Assembly (NCBI RefSeq): GCF_025399835.1
Contig: NZ_JAODVR010000001.1
Location: 1,550,001 to 1,614,000, forward strand
DNA from: Haloarchaeobius sp. HME9146
Lineage (GTDB): Archaea; Halobacteriota; Halobacteria; Halobacteriales; Natrialbaceae
Length of the DNA: 64,000 bases
Direction of reading: 5' to 3'
Under the pieces are notes generated by a model. The model had not been told where the DNA came from. It saw only the letters and a program-made list of their open reading frames with translations, and did not search any database. The stretch's first letter is position 1. Each line of letters begins with the position of its first letter. The translations under genes were made by a program, and so were the position numbers. Positions 32,323-40,290 of this stretch are shown piece after piece.

Positions 32323-33291
32323 TTACATGTAGCCGAGGTCGCGCAGGCGCTCCATCAGGTCTTCCTTGTCCTGGGCGCGGCCGGCGCGTTCGGTCGTGTT
32401 CTCGAGGTCCTGCAGCCACGCGGGCTCCTGGTCGGCCTTGTCGGTCGACACTTCGGAGCCGAGCGAGCGGAAGCCCTCGAAGTACTTCGGCGAGACCGGG
32501 ATGTCGGCGTGGGTCAGGCCGTTCGGCAGGTCGTCGTAGTCCTGCGGGACGTAGCCCTCGTCGGGGTAATCCTCGACGGTCTCGGGCACCACGAAGTGCC
32601 AGAAGGCCTCCCAGACGTCGGCCTCGGCGAACTGGAGGATGGGCTGGATGCGGTCGTGGGGCGGGTAGATGTCGGGGTCGTGGCGCGGGCTGAAGAACGT
32701 CTCGTCGGCACGAGCTTCCTGCTCGTCCCAGCGGATACCGGAGATGATGCCGTCGATGCCCTCGGATTCGAGGGTGTCGTTCAGCGCGACGGTCTTGAGC
32801 AGGTGGTTGCCGACGTAGGTGTCGAGCAGGAACGGGAACGTCTCCTCCTCGTACTCGAGGATGTTCCGGATGTGGTGCTGGTTGTGCTCGGAGAGCGCGT
32901 CGACCGGGATGTCGTCGCCCGGTTCGAGGTCGTTCTCCTCGACGTACTGCCCGACGTCGGAGTTACGGGCCCACTTGACCTCGAGGTCCCACTCGTCGGC
33001 CCAGTGCTCGACGAAGTCCATGAGCTCGTCGAAGTGCTGGTAGTGGTCGATGAAGACCGTGGTCGGCAGGTCGAGGTCGTACTGCTCGGCGACCTCCTTG
33101 ACGAAGTAGAGCGTGAGCGTGGAGTCCTTGCCGCCGGTCCACATCACGGCCGGGTTCTCGTACTGTTCGAGACCTTTCTTGGTCACGTCGAGCGCTTTCT
33201 CGAGTTTGTGCTCGATGGACGGGTAGTCTGCGGGGGACTCGCCTTCGCCGTCCGTGTAATCGACGTCGAGGTAGTCGGGGAACTCGGACAT
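32323..33291 (-). CDS. PP-loop protein, CysD/PAPS reductase-like (copy 1)
   Basis: The 322-residue protein has the PP-loop V-M-W-T-G-G-K-D-S-T at about residue 50, V-F-I-D-H-Y-Q-H-F, and S-G-I-R-W-D-E-Q-E-A-R-A-D-E-T-F-F-S. The C-terminal P-H-D-R-I-Q-P-I-L-x-F motif precedes D-V-W, as in CysD. It is followed 60 bp later by its paralogue on the same strand. It lacks the Cys-Gly-Leu-His tail of true PAPS reductase, so an adenylyl-transfer or thiolation role is likelier. A GTAATTAC stretch lies just upstream of the start. Confidence 0.84.
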   Translation of the reverse strand: MSEFPDYLDVDYTDGEGESPADYPSIEHKLEKALDVTKKGLEQYENPAVMWTGGKDSTLTLYFVKEVAEQYDLDLPTTVFIDHYQHFDELMDFVEHWADEWDLEVKWARNSDVGQYVEENDLEPGDDIPVDALSEHNQHHIRNILEYEEETFPFLLDTYVGNHLLKTVALNDTLESEGIDGIISGIRWDEQEARADETFFSPRHDPDIYPPHDRIQPILQFAEADVWEAFWHFVVPETVEDYPDEGYVPQDYDDLPNGLTHADIPVSPKYFEGFRSLGSEVSTDKADQEPAWLQDLENTTERAGRAQDKEDLMERLRDLGYM

Positions 33292-33420
33292 CTGTAATGA
33301 GATGTAATTACGACCCTCGAAAAAGGTCTTTTGGGTTCGGCCTGCTGTGCCAGACCTTGTCGCACCCGCGTCACCCCGATAGCCGGAACCTTCTTAGCCG
33401 ACCGCGGGGACGTTCCGGAC

Positions 33421-34086
33421 ATGGATACGAGGCGCGGGATGGCCGCCGTGGCTATCGCCGCAGTGCTGGTTACGAGCGGATGTCTCGGCTTCGTCATGGG
33501 CGAGGAGCCGCTGGAGTACTCGGCGAACAAGGCGACGGTGGCCGACGGGGCACTCGGTGACAGCGGAACCGGCTACACAGAGCGCAGCGTCGAGAATCAG
33601 ACCATCGAGATCAACGGCACCGAGGTCGGTATCGGCGACCGGACCATCATCGTCGACAACTGGATCGCCCAGTACGAGAAGCAGGACGACTTCATCGACC
33701 AGCAGGTCGGGCTGTTCGCGGTCGTCTCCACCCACGAGGTCGACGTCATCGGCCAGCCGCAGAACCCGGTCAAGAACATGAGCAACAGCGACCTCATCGA
33801 CCAGGTGCTCGGCCAGTACCAGACGGGCTACGGCGACATCTCGAACGTCCGCCAGACCGGCACCGAGCAGGTGACCATGCTCGGCCAGCAGACCGAGGTG
33901 ACCATCTTCACCGGCGAGACCACCCTGGAGGGTCAGACGGTCGAGATCAACCTCTACGTCACGAAGGTCAAACACGGTGAGGACTACGTCATCGCCATCG
34001 GCGGCCACCCGACGAAACTACCGAACGAGGAGGCCGACATCTACACGATGATGCAGAACGTCCGCCACGACTCCGACGAGGAGTAG
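33421..34086 (+). CDS. secreted lipoprotein, DUF6517-like
   Basis: The 221-residue protein has an N-terminal hydrophobic segment (A-A-V-A-I-A-A-V-L-V-T-S-G-C-L) ending in a lipobox with Cys at about residue 21. The Arg-Arg near residue 4 would also fit Tat export. The mature part is beta-rich (V-E-N-Q-T-I-E-I-N-G-T-E-V, G-L-F-A-V-V-S-T-H). It ends Y-V-I-A-I-G-G-H-P-T-K-L, which resembles a haloarchaeal lipoprotein family I know as DUF6517. The role is unknown. Confidence 0.72.
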   Translation: MDTRRGMAAVAIAAVLVTSGCLGFVMGEEPLEYSANKATVADGALGDSGTGYTERSVENQTIEINGTEVGIGDRTIIVDNWIAQYEKQDDFIDQQVGLFAVVSTHEVDVIGQPQNPVKNMSNSDLIDQVLGQYQTGYGDISNVRQTGTEQVTMLGQQTEVTIFTGETTLEGQTVEINLYVTKVKHGEDYVIAIGGHPTKLPNEEADIYTMMQNVRHDSDEE

Positions 34087-34137
34087 GCCCGCCCACGGAC
34101 CGCAGCCGTTTTCAGTCGAATCTTCGTTCTCGCAGCA

Positions 34138-34857
34138 ATGACCGACGAGTCGGAGCGACCGCTGGCACACGACGCCTACGAGCGACTCGCCGAGGGGTAC
34201 GACGAGCTGGGCGACACGAAGCCCTGGAACGCGTATCTCGAACGCCCCGCGACGCTCTCTCTGCTCCCCGACATCGAGGGCGCGCGAGTCCTCGACGCGG
34301 GCTGTGGCGCGGGCCACCTCACGCGGGAACTCGGCACGCGCGGCGCGGCGGTGGTCGGACTCGACGCCAGCCCGCGGATGTTGCAGTACGCCCGGAAGCG
34401 GGCACCCGACGCCGACTTCCTCCGGGCAGACCTCGGGAGTCCACTCCCGTTCTCCGACGACTCGTTCGACGGTATCGCCAGTTCGCTGGCGTTTCATTAC
34501 GTTCGGGACTGGGACTCGCTGTTCGCCGAGCTTCGCCGCGTCCTCACGGAAGACGGCTGGGTCGTCTGCTCGGTCCAGCACCCCCACGCCGACTTCGAGG
34601 GCTACGACGATGCGGAGAACTACCACGAGATAGAGCGCGTCTCCGCGGTGTGGGAGTCCTTCGGCGAACCGGTCGAAGTCCCCGCCTACCGGCGCCCGCT
34701 CTCGGCCATAATCGAACCGGCGCTGACGAACGGATTTGGACTCGATGAGCTCAAGGAAGCGACGCCGGTCGAGGAGTTTCGAGAAATCGACCCGGAGGCA
34801 TACGAGCGCGCGGCGACGAAGCCGTACTTTCTGTGTCTGCGATTCCGCCTCGAATAG
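34138..34857 (+). CDS. class I SAM-dependent methyltransferase
   Basis: The 239-residue protein has motif I V-L-D-A-G-C-G-A-G-H-L-T (about 52-63), V-V-G-L-D-A-S-P-R-M-L as motif II, and D-S-F-D-G-I-A-S-S-L-A-F-H-Y as motif IV/post-I. It begins Y-E-R-L-A-E-G-Y-D-E-L-G, a common start in the UbiE/Methyltransf_11 group. The substrate cannot be deduced. The gene is monocistronic and ends in a hairpin and T-run. Confidence 0.9.
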   Translation: MTDESERPLAHDAYERLAEGYDELGDTKPWNAYLERPATLSLLPDIEGARVLDAGCGAGHLTRELGTRGAAVVGLDASPRMLQYARKRAPDADFLRADLGSPLPFSDDSFDGIASSLAFHYVRDWDSLFAELRRVLTEDGWVVCSVQHPHADFEGYDDAENYHEIERVSAVWESFGEPVEVPAYRRPLSAIIEPALTNGFGLDELKEATPVEEFREIDPEAYERAATKPYFLCLRFRLE

Positions 34858-34932
34858 GCGGGTCGATAGCTGGACAGAAAATACAATCGTCGACAGCACG
34901 AGCGGTTCGTAGAACCCGAGTGCTGTCGTTCA

Positions 34933-35044
34933 CTGGTCGCGAGTGAAACGAGCGACCAGCCTTTTTAGCGTAGCTTTTTGGACCGAGTGGTTCCCGCAGT
35001 GGTCGAACGAAGTGAGACCCGAGGAAACCCGAGGTCTAAAAAGG
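34933..35044. terminator. bidirectional terminator region with haloarchaeal repeat words
   Basis: An 8-bp perfect stem CTGGTCGC/GCGACCAG (34933-34940 with 34952-34959) is followed at once by CCTTTTTAG on the plus strand. The mirror word CTAAAAAGG (35036-35044) gives the same T5 run for the opposing korB message. Between them lie GGTC...GACC words around GAACGAAGTGAG, also seen at 27178-27190. Confidence 0.55.
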
Positions 35045-35049
35045 TCCTC

Positions 35050-35913
35050 TTAGTAGAACTCTCTCACTAAGTCCATCGCGTTCTCGGGCGCGCCGTCCGG
35101 AATCTCGGACATGTTCTCGGTGACGCCGTGGACCTCGTGGTACGGGACGGAGTCCTCGTCCTGGTAGAGGACGCCCATGTACTCCTTGTCGCCTTCGAGG
35201 ATCTTCTTCTTCGCGGCCTCGCGGTCGGTCGGGTCGTGGCCCTCTTCCTTGAGGTCGACGAGGGAGTCGCGGAAGTAGTCGTAGGTGTCGACGTCGTTGA
35301 ACGTCACGCAGGGGCTGAACGTGTTGACGAAGCCGAAGCCGTCGTGCTCGATGGCCTGCTGGATGATCTCGGCGTGGCGCATCGCGTCGGAGCTGAACGA
35401 CTGGGCGATGAACGTCGCGCCGGCGGCGAGGGCGAGCGCGAGCGGGTTGACCGGGGGCTGCTGCGGCCCTTCCGGGGTCGTGCTCGTCTCGAAGTCCGAG
35501 CGCGAGGTCGGGGAGGCCTGGCCCTTGGTCAGCCCGTAGATGCGGTTGTCCATGACGACGTAGGTCATGTCGGGGTTGCGGCGGACGGCGTGGACGAAGT
35601 GGCCGGCACCGATGGAGTAGCCGTCACCGTCGCCACCCGCGACCATCACTTCGAGGTCGGGGTTGGCGAGCTTGACGCCCGTGCCGACGGGGAGCGCGCG
35701 GCCGTGGACGCCGTGGAGCGCGTAGCTGTGCATGTAGGTGCCTATCTTACCGGAACAGCCGATACCGGCGACGACGAACGTGTTGTCGGGGTCGTTGCCC
35801 GTGTTCGCCAGTGCCTTCATCATGCCGTTCATCGTACCGAAGTCACCACACCCGGGACACCAGGTGGGCTGCTTGTCGGACTTGAAGTCGGTGAATCTAA
35901 CGTCTGAGCTCAT
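35050..35913 (-). CDS. korB: 2-oxoacid:ferredoxin oxidoreductase, beta subunit
   Basis: The 287-residue protein binds thiamine diphosphate. It shows T-W-C-P-G-C-G-D-F-G at the N-terminus, G-I-G-C-S-G-K-I-G-T, and the TPP motif G-G-D-G-D-G-Y-S-I-G-A-G-H with its closing M-D-N. Cysteines near residues 19, 22 and 51 are candidates for the iron-sulfur ligands. It pairs with the fused gamma-alpha subunit (overlap ATGA, 4 nt). The length and the order alpha then beta match haloarchaeal KorAB (2-oxoglutarate) rather than PorAB, whose subunits are longer. Confidence 0.92.
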   Translation of the reverse strand: MSSDVRFTDFKSDKQPTWCPGCGDFGTMNGMMKALANTGNDPDNTFVVAGIGCSGKIGTYMHSYALHGVHGRALPVGTGVKLANPDLEVMVAGGDGDGYSIGAGHFVHAVRRNPDMTYVVMDNRIYGLTKGQASPTSRSDFETSTTPEGPQQPPVNPLALALAAGATFIAQSFSSDAMRHAEIIQQAIEHDGFGFVNTFSPCVTFNDVDTYDYFRDSLVDLKEEGHDPTDREAAKKKILEGDKEYMGVLYQDEDSVPYHEVHGVTENMSEIPDGAPENAMDLVREFY

Positions 35914-37661
35914 TGGTCTGCCTCCTGGGAGATCGCGTCCTTGATGTCTGCAGCGAGTTCGTCCGCCTTGAACCGGACGCCGTTGTACTTGTTGATGCGG
36001 GTGACGCGCTGGAGCACGTCGTGTTCGATGAGGTCCGCGAACTGGCCGGTCGCGTTACACTCGACGACGACGACCTCGTCTGCGGCCTCGACCTCCTCGG
36101 TGAGGTCGGGGCGCGGGAAGATGTACGGGACGGAGAGGACGCGGACGTCGACGCCGTCTTCCTCGAGGTAGTCGAGCGCCTCGACGAGTGCGCCCTCGTT
36201 CGACCCCCACGAGATGACGAGGTTGTCGGCGTCCTCGTTCCCGAACTCGCGGTAGTCGAAGTTCTCCTGTTCCTTCGCGGTCTCGACCTTGCGGTTGCGC
36301 TTGTCGACCTGTTCGACGCGCACCTCGGTACTCTCGGTCCGGCGACCGAGTTCGTCGTGTTCGAGGCCGGTGCTCATGTGAGCGCCCTGGGCCGTTCCGG
36401 GGAAGGCGCGCGGCGAGACGCCGTCCTCGGTGTTGGCGTGGGGTGTGAAGCGGCCCTCGTCGTCGAGCCACTCGTCGATGGTGTCGTCGTCGACGACCTT
36501 GCCGCGGTCGACCTCGACGGCGTCCATGTCGAACGTGTCCGGCGTGAACGTCTGCTCGGTGACGGCGAGCGAGAGGTCGGCGAGCACGTAGACGGGCGTC
36601 TGGTACTTCTCGGCGAAGTTGAACGCCTCGACGGTCTTCCAGAAACACTCGGCGATGGTGGTCGGGGCGACAACGAAGCGCGGAATCTCGCCGTGGCCGC
36701 CGAACAGGGCCATGTTGATGTCGGCCTGCTCCTGCTTGGTCGGCATCCCGGTCGAGGGACCGGAGCGCATGACGTCGACGATGACCAGCGGGGTCTCGCT
36801 GGTGGCGACGAGGCCGAACGTCTCGGCCATGAGGTCGATACCGGGACCGGAGGTCGCCGTCATCGAACGGGCACCCGCGCGCGCCGCGCCCAGTGCCATG
36901 TTGATGGCGGAGAGTTCGTCTTCGGCCTGCACGACGTGCCCGCCGTACTGTTCGATGCGGCCGGTGAGGTACTCCATCACGTCCGTCGCGGGGGTGATGG
37001 GGTAGCCGGAGTAGAAGCGACAGCCGGCGGCGATTGCGCCCATCCCGATGGCCTCGTCACCGTTGAGCAGGACGTAGTCCTCGTCCGTGGTGTCGAGGTC
37101 GTAGTCGGTGTCGAGGTCGTAGTTCTCGCGGACGTACTCCGCACCCATGCGGGCCGCCTGCTTGTTGTTCTCGACGAGCTTCTCGCCCTTCGAGCCGAAG
37201 CGCTTCTTGAGCGCCTCGTCGAGGTTCTCGATGGGGAAGTTGGTGATCTCACACGCGGCACCGAGTGCGACGACGTTGCGCATGATGGCACCACCTGCGT
37301 CCACCGCGATGGATTTCAGCGGTACGTCGACGCCGGTTATCTCGTCGGGGTACTCGGCGTCCCACGAGCGCTCGCCGTCGTAGATGATGACGCTGTCCTC
37401 GTGGAGTTCGTCGAGGTTCTCGTCGATGGTGCGCTGCGTGAGCGCGACGAGCAGGTCCAGTCGGTCGACCACGCTCTGTACGGGGTCGACTGCTGTGCGG
37501 ATCTTGTAGGCTGTGTAGCCGCCGCGAATCCGCGATGCGAAGTCCTTCGAGGTGAATACGTGACGTCCAGCACGTGACAGTGCCTGGGCGAAAATCTTCC
37601 CGGTGGAGTCGATACCGTCTCCGGCCTCCCCGCCGATTGCCCAGTTTAAGTCCTCGGCCAT
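35910..37661 (-). CDS. korA: 2-oxoacid:ferredoxin oxidoreductase, fused gamma-alpha subunit
   Basis: The 583-residue protein has a gamma domain first (about 1-190; A-I-G-G-E-A-G-D-G-I-D-S-T-G and F-T-S-K-D-F-A-S-R-I-R-G-G). The alpha domain follows from about 205 (L-N-G-D-E-A-I-G-M-G-A, G-Y-P-I-T-P-A-T, A-T-S-G-P-G). With KorB it decarboxylates 2-oxoglutarate or a related 2-oxoacid, forming the acyl-CoA and reducing ferredoxin. This replaces the NAD-linked dehydrogenase of the citric acid cycle. A flavin reductase-like gene is divergent, 101 bp away, as in other Halobacteria. Confidence 0.93.
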   Translation of the reverse strand: MAEDLNWAIGGEAGDGIDSTGKIFAQALSRAGRHVFTSKDFASRIRGGYTAYKIRTAVDPVQSVVDRLDLLVALTQRTIDENLDELHEDSVIIYDGERSWDAEYPDEITGVDVPLKSIAVDAGGAIMRNVVALGAACEITNFPIENLDEALKKRFGSKGEKLVENNKQAARMGAEYVRENYDLDTDYDLDTTDEDYVLLNGDEAIGMGAIAAGCRFYSGYPITPATDVMEYLTGRIEQYGGHVVQAEDELSAINMALGAARAGARSMTATSGPGIDLMAETFGLVATSETPLVIVDVMRSGPSTGMPTKQEQADINMALFGGHGEIPRFVVAPTTIAECFWKTVEAFNFAEKYQTPVYVLADLSLAVTEQTFTPDTFDMDAVEVDRGKVVDDDTIDEWLDDEGRFTPHANTEDGVSPRAFPGTAQGAHMSTGLEHDELGRRTESTEVRVEQVDKRNRKVETAKEQENFDYREFGNEDADNLVISWGSNEGALVEALDYLEEDGVDVRVLSVPYIFPRPDLTEEVEAADEVVVVECNATGQFADLIEHDVLQRVTRINKYNGVRFKADELAADIKDAISQEADQ

Positions 37662-37687
37662 GTTGGTGCGGGGGTACCCCTCGTGGG

Positions 37688-37694
37688 AGTAAAA
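37688..37694 (-). promoter_or_regulatory. TATA-like box of korAB
   Basis: The minus strand reads TTTTACT, 27-33 bp before the korA ATG, so the message is nearly leaderless. Confidence 0.45.
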
Positions 37695-37733
37695 GGGTTC
37701 TGAAACATGGGGAAACGCGCCGGAACGGAAGGA

Positions 37734-37740
37734 ATTTACT
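37734..37740 (+). promoter_or_regulatory. TATA-like box of the reductase gene at 37763
   Basis: ATTTACT lies 23-29 bp before the ATG, consistent with a leaderless message. The two divergent promoters are only about 40 bp apart and may share control. Confidence 0.45.
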
Positions 37741-37762
37741 CAGGAACGTAATAACTAGAATT

Positions 37763-38401
37763 ATGGACGAGACGGCAGTCGCTGTGCGGGACGTTCGCAC
37801 GGTCGGTCCTGACACTGTGGCACTGGACCTCGAGACACCCGACGGATTCGACGCGCTCCCCGGGCAATTCGTGCTGCTCAGGGCCGAGGTCGACGGTGAG
37901 GAACTGAGCCGGTACTACACGCTGTCGTCGCCGACGGTCGGGGAGACGTTCGAGATAACCGTGGGCGTCGACCCCGACGGCGACCTCACGCCGTGGCTCG
38001 CCGACCTCGACGAGGGCACGGAGGTCCGCATCGAGGGACCGTTCGGCAACGTGAGCTACGACGACGCGGGCGACGTGGTCGTCGTCGCTGGTGGGCCCGG
38101 TATCGGCCCCGCGATCGCCATCGCAGAACGTGCGGTCGAGCACGGGCACGAGGCGACCGTCGTGTACCAGGACGACGAGCCGGCACACGAGGACCGCCTG
38201 GTCGAACTCGAAGACTCGGGAGCACTGGTACAGGTGTTCGACGACGACGCGGACGCCGAGGTCGGCGACGCGGTAGTCGCCGCCAGTGACCGCGGTGAAC
38301 TGTACGTCTTCGGTTTCCAGGACTTCTGCGAGCTGGTCCAGGACGCGCTCGAGGAGGCTGGGCTCGACCCCGACGAGGCCCACGTCGAGAGCTTCGGGTA
38401 A
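37763..38401 (+). CDS. FAD/NAD(P)-binding oxidoreductase (ferredoxin reductase-like)
   Basis: The 212-residue protein of the FNR fold has the flavin motif S-R-Y-Y-T-L-S-S (about 51-58). G-D-L-T-P-W-L then leads to the nucleotide-binding motif V-V-A-G-G-P-G-I-G-P (about 109-118). The C-terminus is short and lacks the plant-type Glu-Tyr end and any 2Fe-2S domain. The divergent korAB operon makes ferredoxin a plausible electron partner, but this is inference from context. Confidence 0.85.
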   Translation: MDETAVAVRDVRTVGPDTVALDLETPDGFDALPGQFVLLRAEVDGEELSRYYTLSSPTVGETFEITVGVDPDGDLTPWLADLDEGTEVRIEGPFGNVSYDDAGDVVVVAGGPGIGPAIAIAERAVEHGHEATVVYQDDEPAHEDRLVELEDSGALVQVFDDDADAEVGDAVVAASDRGELYVFGFQDFCELVQDALEEAGLDPDEAHVESFG

Positions 38402-38502
38402 CGACCGGTTACCTCCCGGTGACACCGGTCAGATTTTCGCACTCTCTAAACGAGAAATCGGGCTTCTTACCACTCAAAGAATGCTGAATTCGGCGTTTCA
38501 GG

Positions 38503-38540
38503 TACCCTAATGGTCTTTTATGAGGGATTCCATTAGGGTA
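38503..38540. promoter_or_regulatory. 11-bp perfect inverted repeat enclosing the TATA box
   Basis: TACCCTAATGG (38503-38513) and CCATTAGGGTA (38530-38540) flank 16 bases that contain TTTTATG (38517-38523). The ATG of the next gene begins two bases after the right arm, so the arm covers the expected transcript start. This is a good candidate for a repressor site or a DNA structural switch. Confidence 0.65.
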
Positions 38541-38542
38541 CT

Positions 38543-39424
38543 ATGCGACGCCGACAACTGCTCACAGCAATCGGTGGCACCGCATCACTCGCAGCTGTTG
38601 GCTCCGTTGGGGGAGCCACGGGGCGCGGCAACAACCGGTTCGACGCCAGACGGCGCTACTACCGGTCCAGGTACGGACGAAGGGCAGGTCACGAACCACG
38701 GGGCGGCACGTTCCCGGAGAGTGAACCGTTCGCGCGCGTGACGCTCGGCACGCGCGACGGAGTTGACTTCCCGGACAACCAGGTCGCACGGACGATCAGA
38801 CTCTGGAACGACAGTCCCGAGCCGCGGACCATCGGGGTCCGGATCAGGGACGGTAAGCGCATGCAGCTCTGGCAGATCCGTGAATACCCGGCGAACGGCT
38901 GGCTCGAGATAACCCTGAACCAGCCGAAGGAGTACGTCGTCGCCGTCGACGTCGAGGGACGGTTCGGCGGTCAGACCAAGATCACCGATTACGACTGCAA
39001 CACCGCGACCACGACCATCCGCGTCGAGCCGACGGGGACGGTCAAGTCGACCACGGCGACGACCCGCAAGGGATGTCCTGGAGCGGAACTCCTCGAGACG
39101 ACCCTCACCGCCGAGAGCGGTCGATGTGGCACCCTCGAAGATGCGGAGGTCATCCGCGAGAACGAGGAGGTGGTGGTCGACGGGCTCGTGCTGACGCCGA
39201 ACCCGTGTTACACCGCCAGGGTCACCGGGACCGAACTCAAGGACGACGTGTTGACGGTCACCATCGGTGCCACGAAGTCGGCCGATGCGGCCTGTATCCA
39301 GTGTATCGGACACGTCCCGTACCAGTCGCGGATGCGGTTCCGCAACGCCTACCCGAAGCGCGTGGTCGTCGACCACGAGGTCAACGGGCGCAAGACGCGG
39401 ATGGTCGACACCGAACTGGAGTGA
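38543..39424 (+). CDS. Tat-exported Cys-containing protein, unknown function
   Basis: The 293-residue protein begins M-R-R-R-Q-L-L-T-A-I-G-G-T-A-S-L-A-A-V, a twin-arginine signal without lipobox. An Arg-rich stretch (about 28-52) precedes a beta-rich domain (A-R-T-I-R-L-W-N-D-S-P-E-P-R-T-I-G-V-R-I). Cysteines follow in D-Y-D-C-N, K-G-C-P-G, G-R-C-G, N-P-C-Y and A-A-C-I-Q-C-I-G. The layout resembles that of the lipoprotein at 44134, so the two may be distant paralogues. Expression is probably controlled through the inverted repeat at its promoter. Confidence 0.78.
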   Translation: MRRRQLLTAIGGTASLAAVGSVGGATGRGNNRFDARRRYYRSRYGRRAGHEPRGGTFPESEPFARVTLGTRDGVDFPDNQVARTIRLWNDSPEPRTIGVRIRDGKRMQLWQIREYPANGWLEITLNQPKEYVVAVDVEGRFGGQTKITDYDCNTATTTIRVEPTGTVKSTTATTRKGCPGAELLETTLTAESGRCGTLEDAEVIRENEEVVVDGLVLTPNPCYTARVTGTELKDDVLTVTIGATKSADAACIQCIGHVPYQSRMRFRNAYPKRVVVDHEVNGRKTRMVDTELE

Positions 39425-39460
39425 GACGAACCACAGAGTGAACCGAACCGTGATGATGGG

Positions 39461-39880
39461 TCACTCGCCGACCGACTCGTCGTAACAGACGAACTCGACA
39501 CGGTTTTCTTCGGGGTCTGAGAAGTAGAGCGACCGCCACGACACCCACTCGTGGGTGGCGAAGTCGAGCTCGATACCCAGTGATTCGAGCCGGTCGCGTT
39601 CGGTCTCGAAGTCCGCGAGATCGATGGTGAACGCGAAGTGGTCGACCGTCGTGCGTGCCGGGTCCGGTGGGACGTACTCGTCGCCACCTGCGCGGTCGAA
39701 GAGCGCGACGATCTGGGTGTGGCCGCCGTAGCCCTCGCGCAGGCGGAAGAAGGTGCAGTCGTCGAAGCGTCGGAGCACCTCCAGGCCGACAACGTCGCGG
39801 TAGAATTCGGTCATCTCGTCGAGGTTCTCCACGCGCAGGGCCAGTTCACCGAGCTCCTTCACCGGTCTGTCGTCTGTCAT
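39461..39880 (-). CDS. VOC/glyoxalase-family protein
   Basis: The 139-residue protein shows the VOC pattern: L-G-E-L-A-L-R-V-E-N-L-D-E-M-T-E-F-Y-R-D-V-V-G-L-E-V in the first module, and D-H-F-A-F-T-I-D-L plus L-Y-F-S-D-P-E-E-N-R-V-E-F in the second. Potential metal ligands are His (D-H-F-A-F) and Glu (V-E-F). It may be a glyoxalase, a dioxygenase or a resistance protein of the bleomycin type. ATG 39880 gives the normal length. Upstream lies a dehydrogenase remnant. Confidence 0.85.
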   Translation of the reverse strand: MTDDRPVKELGELALRVENLDEMTEFYRDVVGLEVLRRFDDCTFFRLREGYGGHTQIVALFDRAGGDEYVPPDPARTTVDHFAFTIDLADFETERDRLESLGIELDFATHEWVSWRSLYFSDPEENRVEFVCYDESVGE

Positions 39881-39964
39881 GCTGCTCGACACGACTCGTC
39901 AACATATCGCCGTTTCGGTAGGACAGGTGTCAGCACGCCGCGAGGGGCGGGGTTCGGCTGGCCG

Positions 39965-40144
39965 TCAGCGCCGCGGTGCGAACGCATCGGCGTGGTCGGC
40001 GACGACCTCGGCGTCGGAAGGGAGGGTCGCAATCGCGGGGTTCCGGACGGCCGCCCGGACCTGAACGCCCCGGTCATGGAGGGCGTCGACCAGCGGCGAG
40101 CCGACGGTCCCGGTCGCGCCGGTCACGAGGACAGGGTCATCTAT
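39965..40144 (-). pseudogene. remnant of an NmrA/SDR-type NAD(P)-binding protein gene
   Basis: On the minus strand the frame reads I-D-D-P-V-L-V-T-G-A-T-G-T-V-G-S-P-L-V-D-A-L, then R-G-V-Q-V-R-A-A-V-R-N-P. This is a textbook Rossmann N-terminus of the NmrA-like NAD(P)H-binding family. It stops after about 59 codons (TGA at 39965-39967), although the family needs about 280 residues. No ATG lies at the expected start; an ATA occupies it, and a stop follows just upstream. I see no matching C-terminal half in the neighbourhood. The rest of 39881-40290 holds no further feature. Confidence 0.6.
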
Positions 40145-40290
40145 GCTGGACGTGATGGTGTCGAGTCACTAACGATAGCCCAATCAGTGCGCCCGATTCG
40201 AAGCTCGGAAGACCGGAACGTCGTGTGGGAACGATGGGCACGGAGGCCAACAGTTTCATCAAAGTCGTTCACGGAGTGCGACAGTAGGTA

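Noticed and set aside
35913-37577. A 554-residue plus-strand open frame opposite korA
   Set aside because: It is an antisense shadow of korA with repetitive Val/Asp/Leu composition and no domain.
36900-37900. A possible CRISPR array or insertion sequence anywhere in the window
   Set aside because: I found no evenly spaced direct repeats of 28-37 bp, no transposase frame and no terminal repeats with target duplications here or elsewhere.
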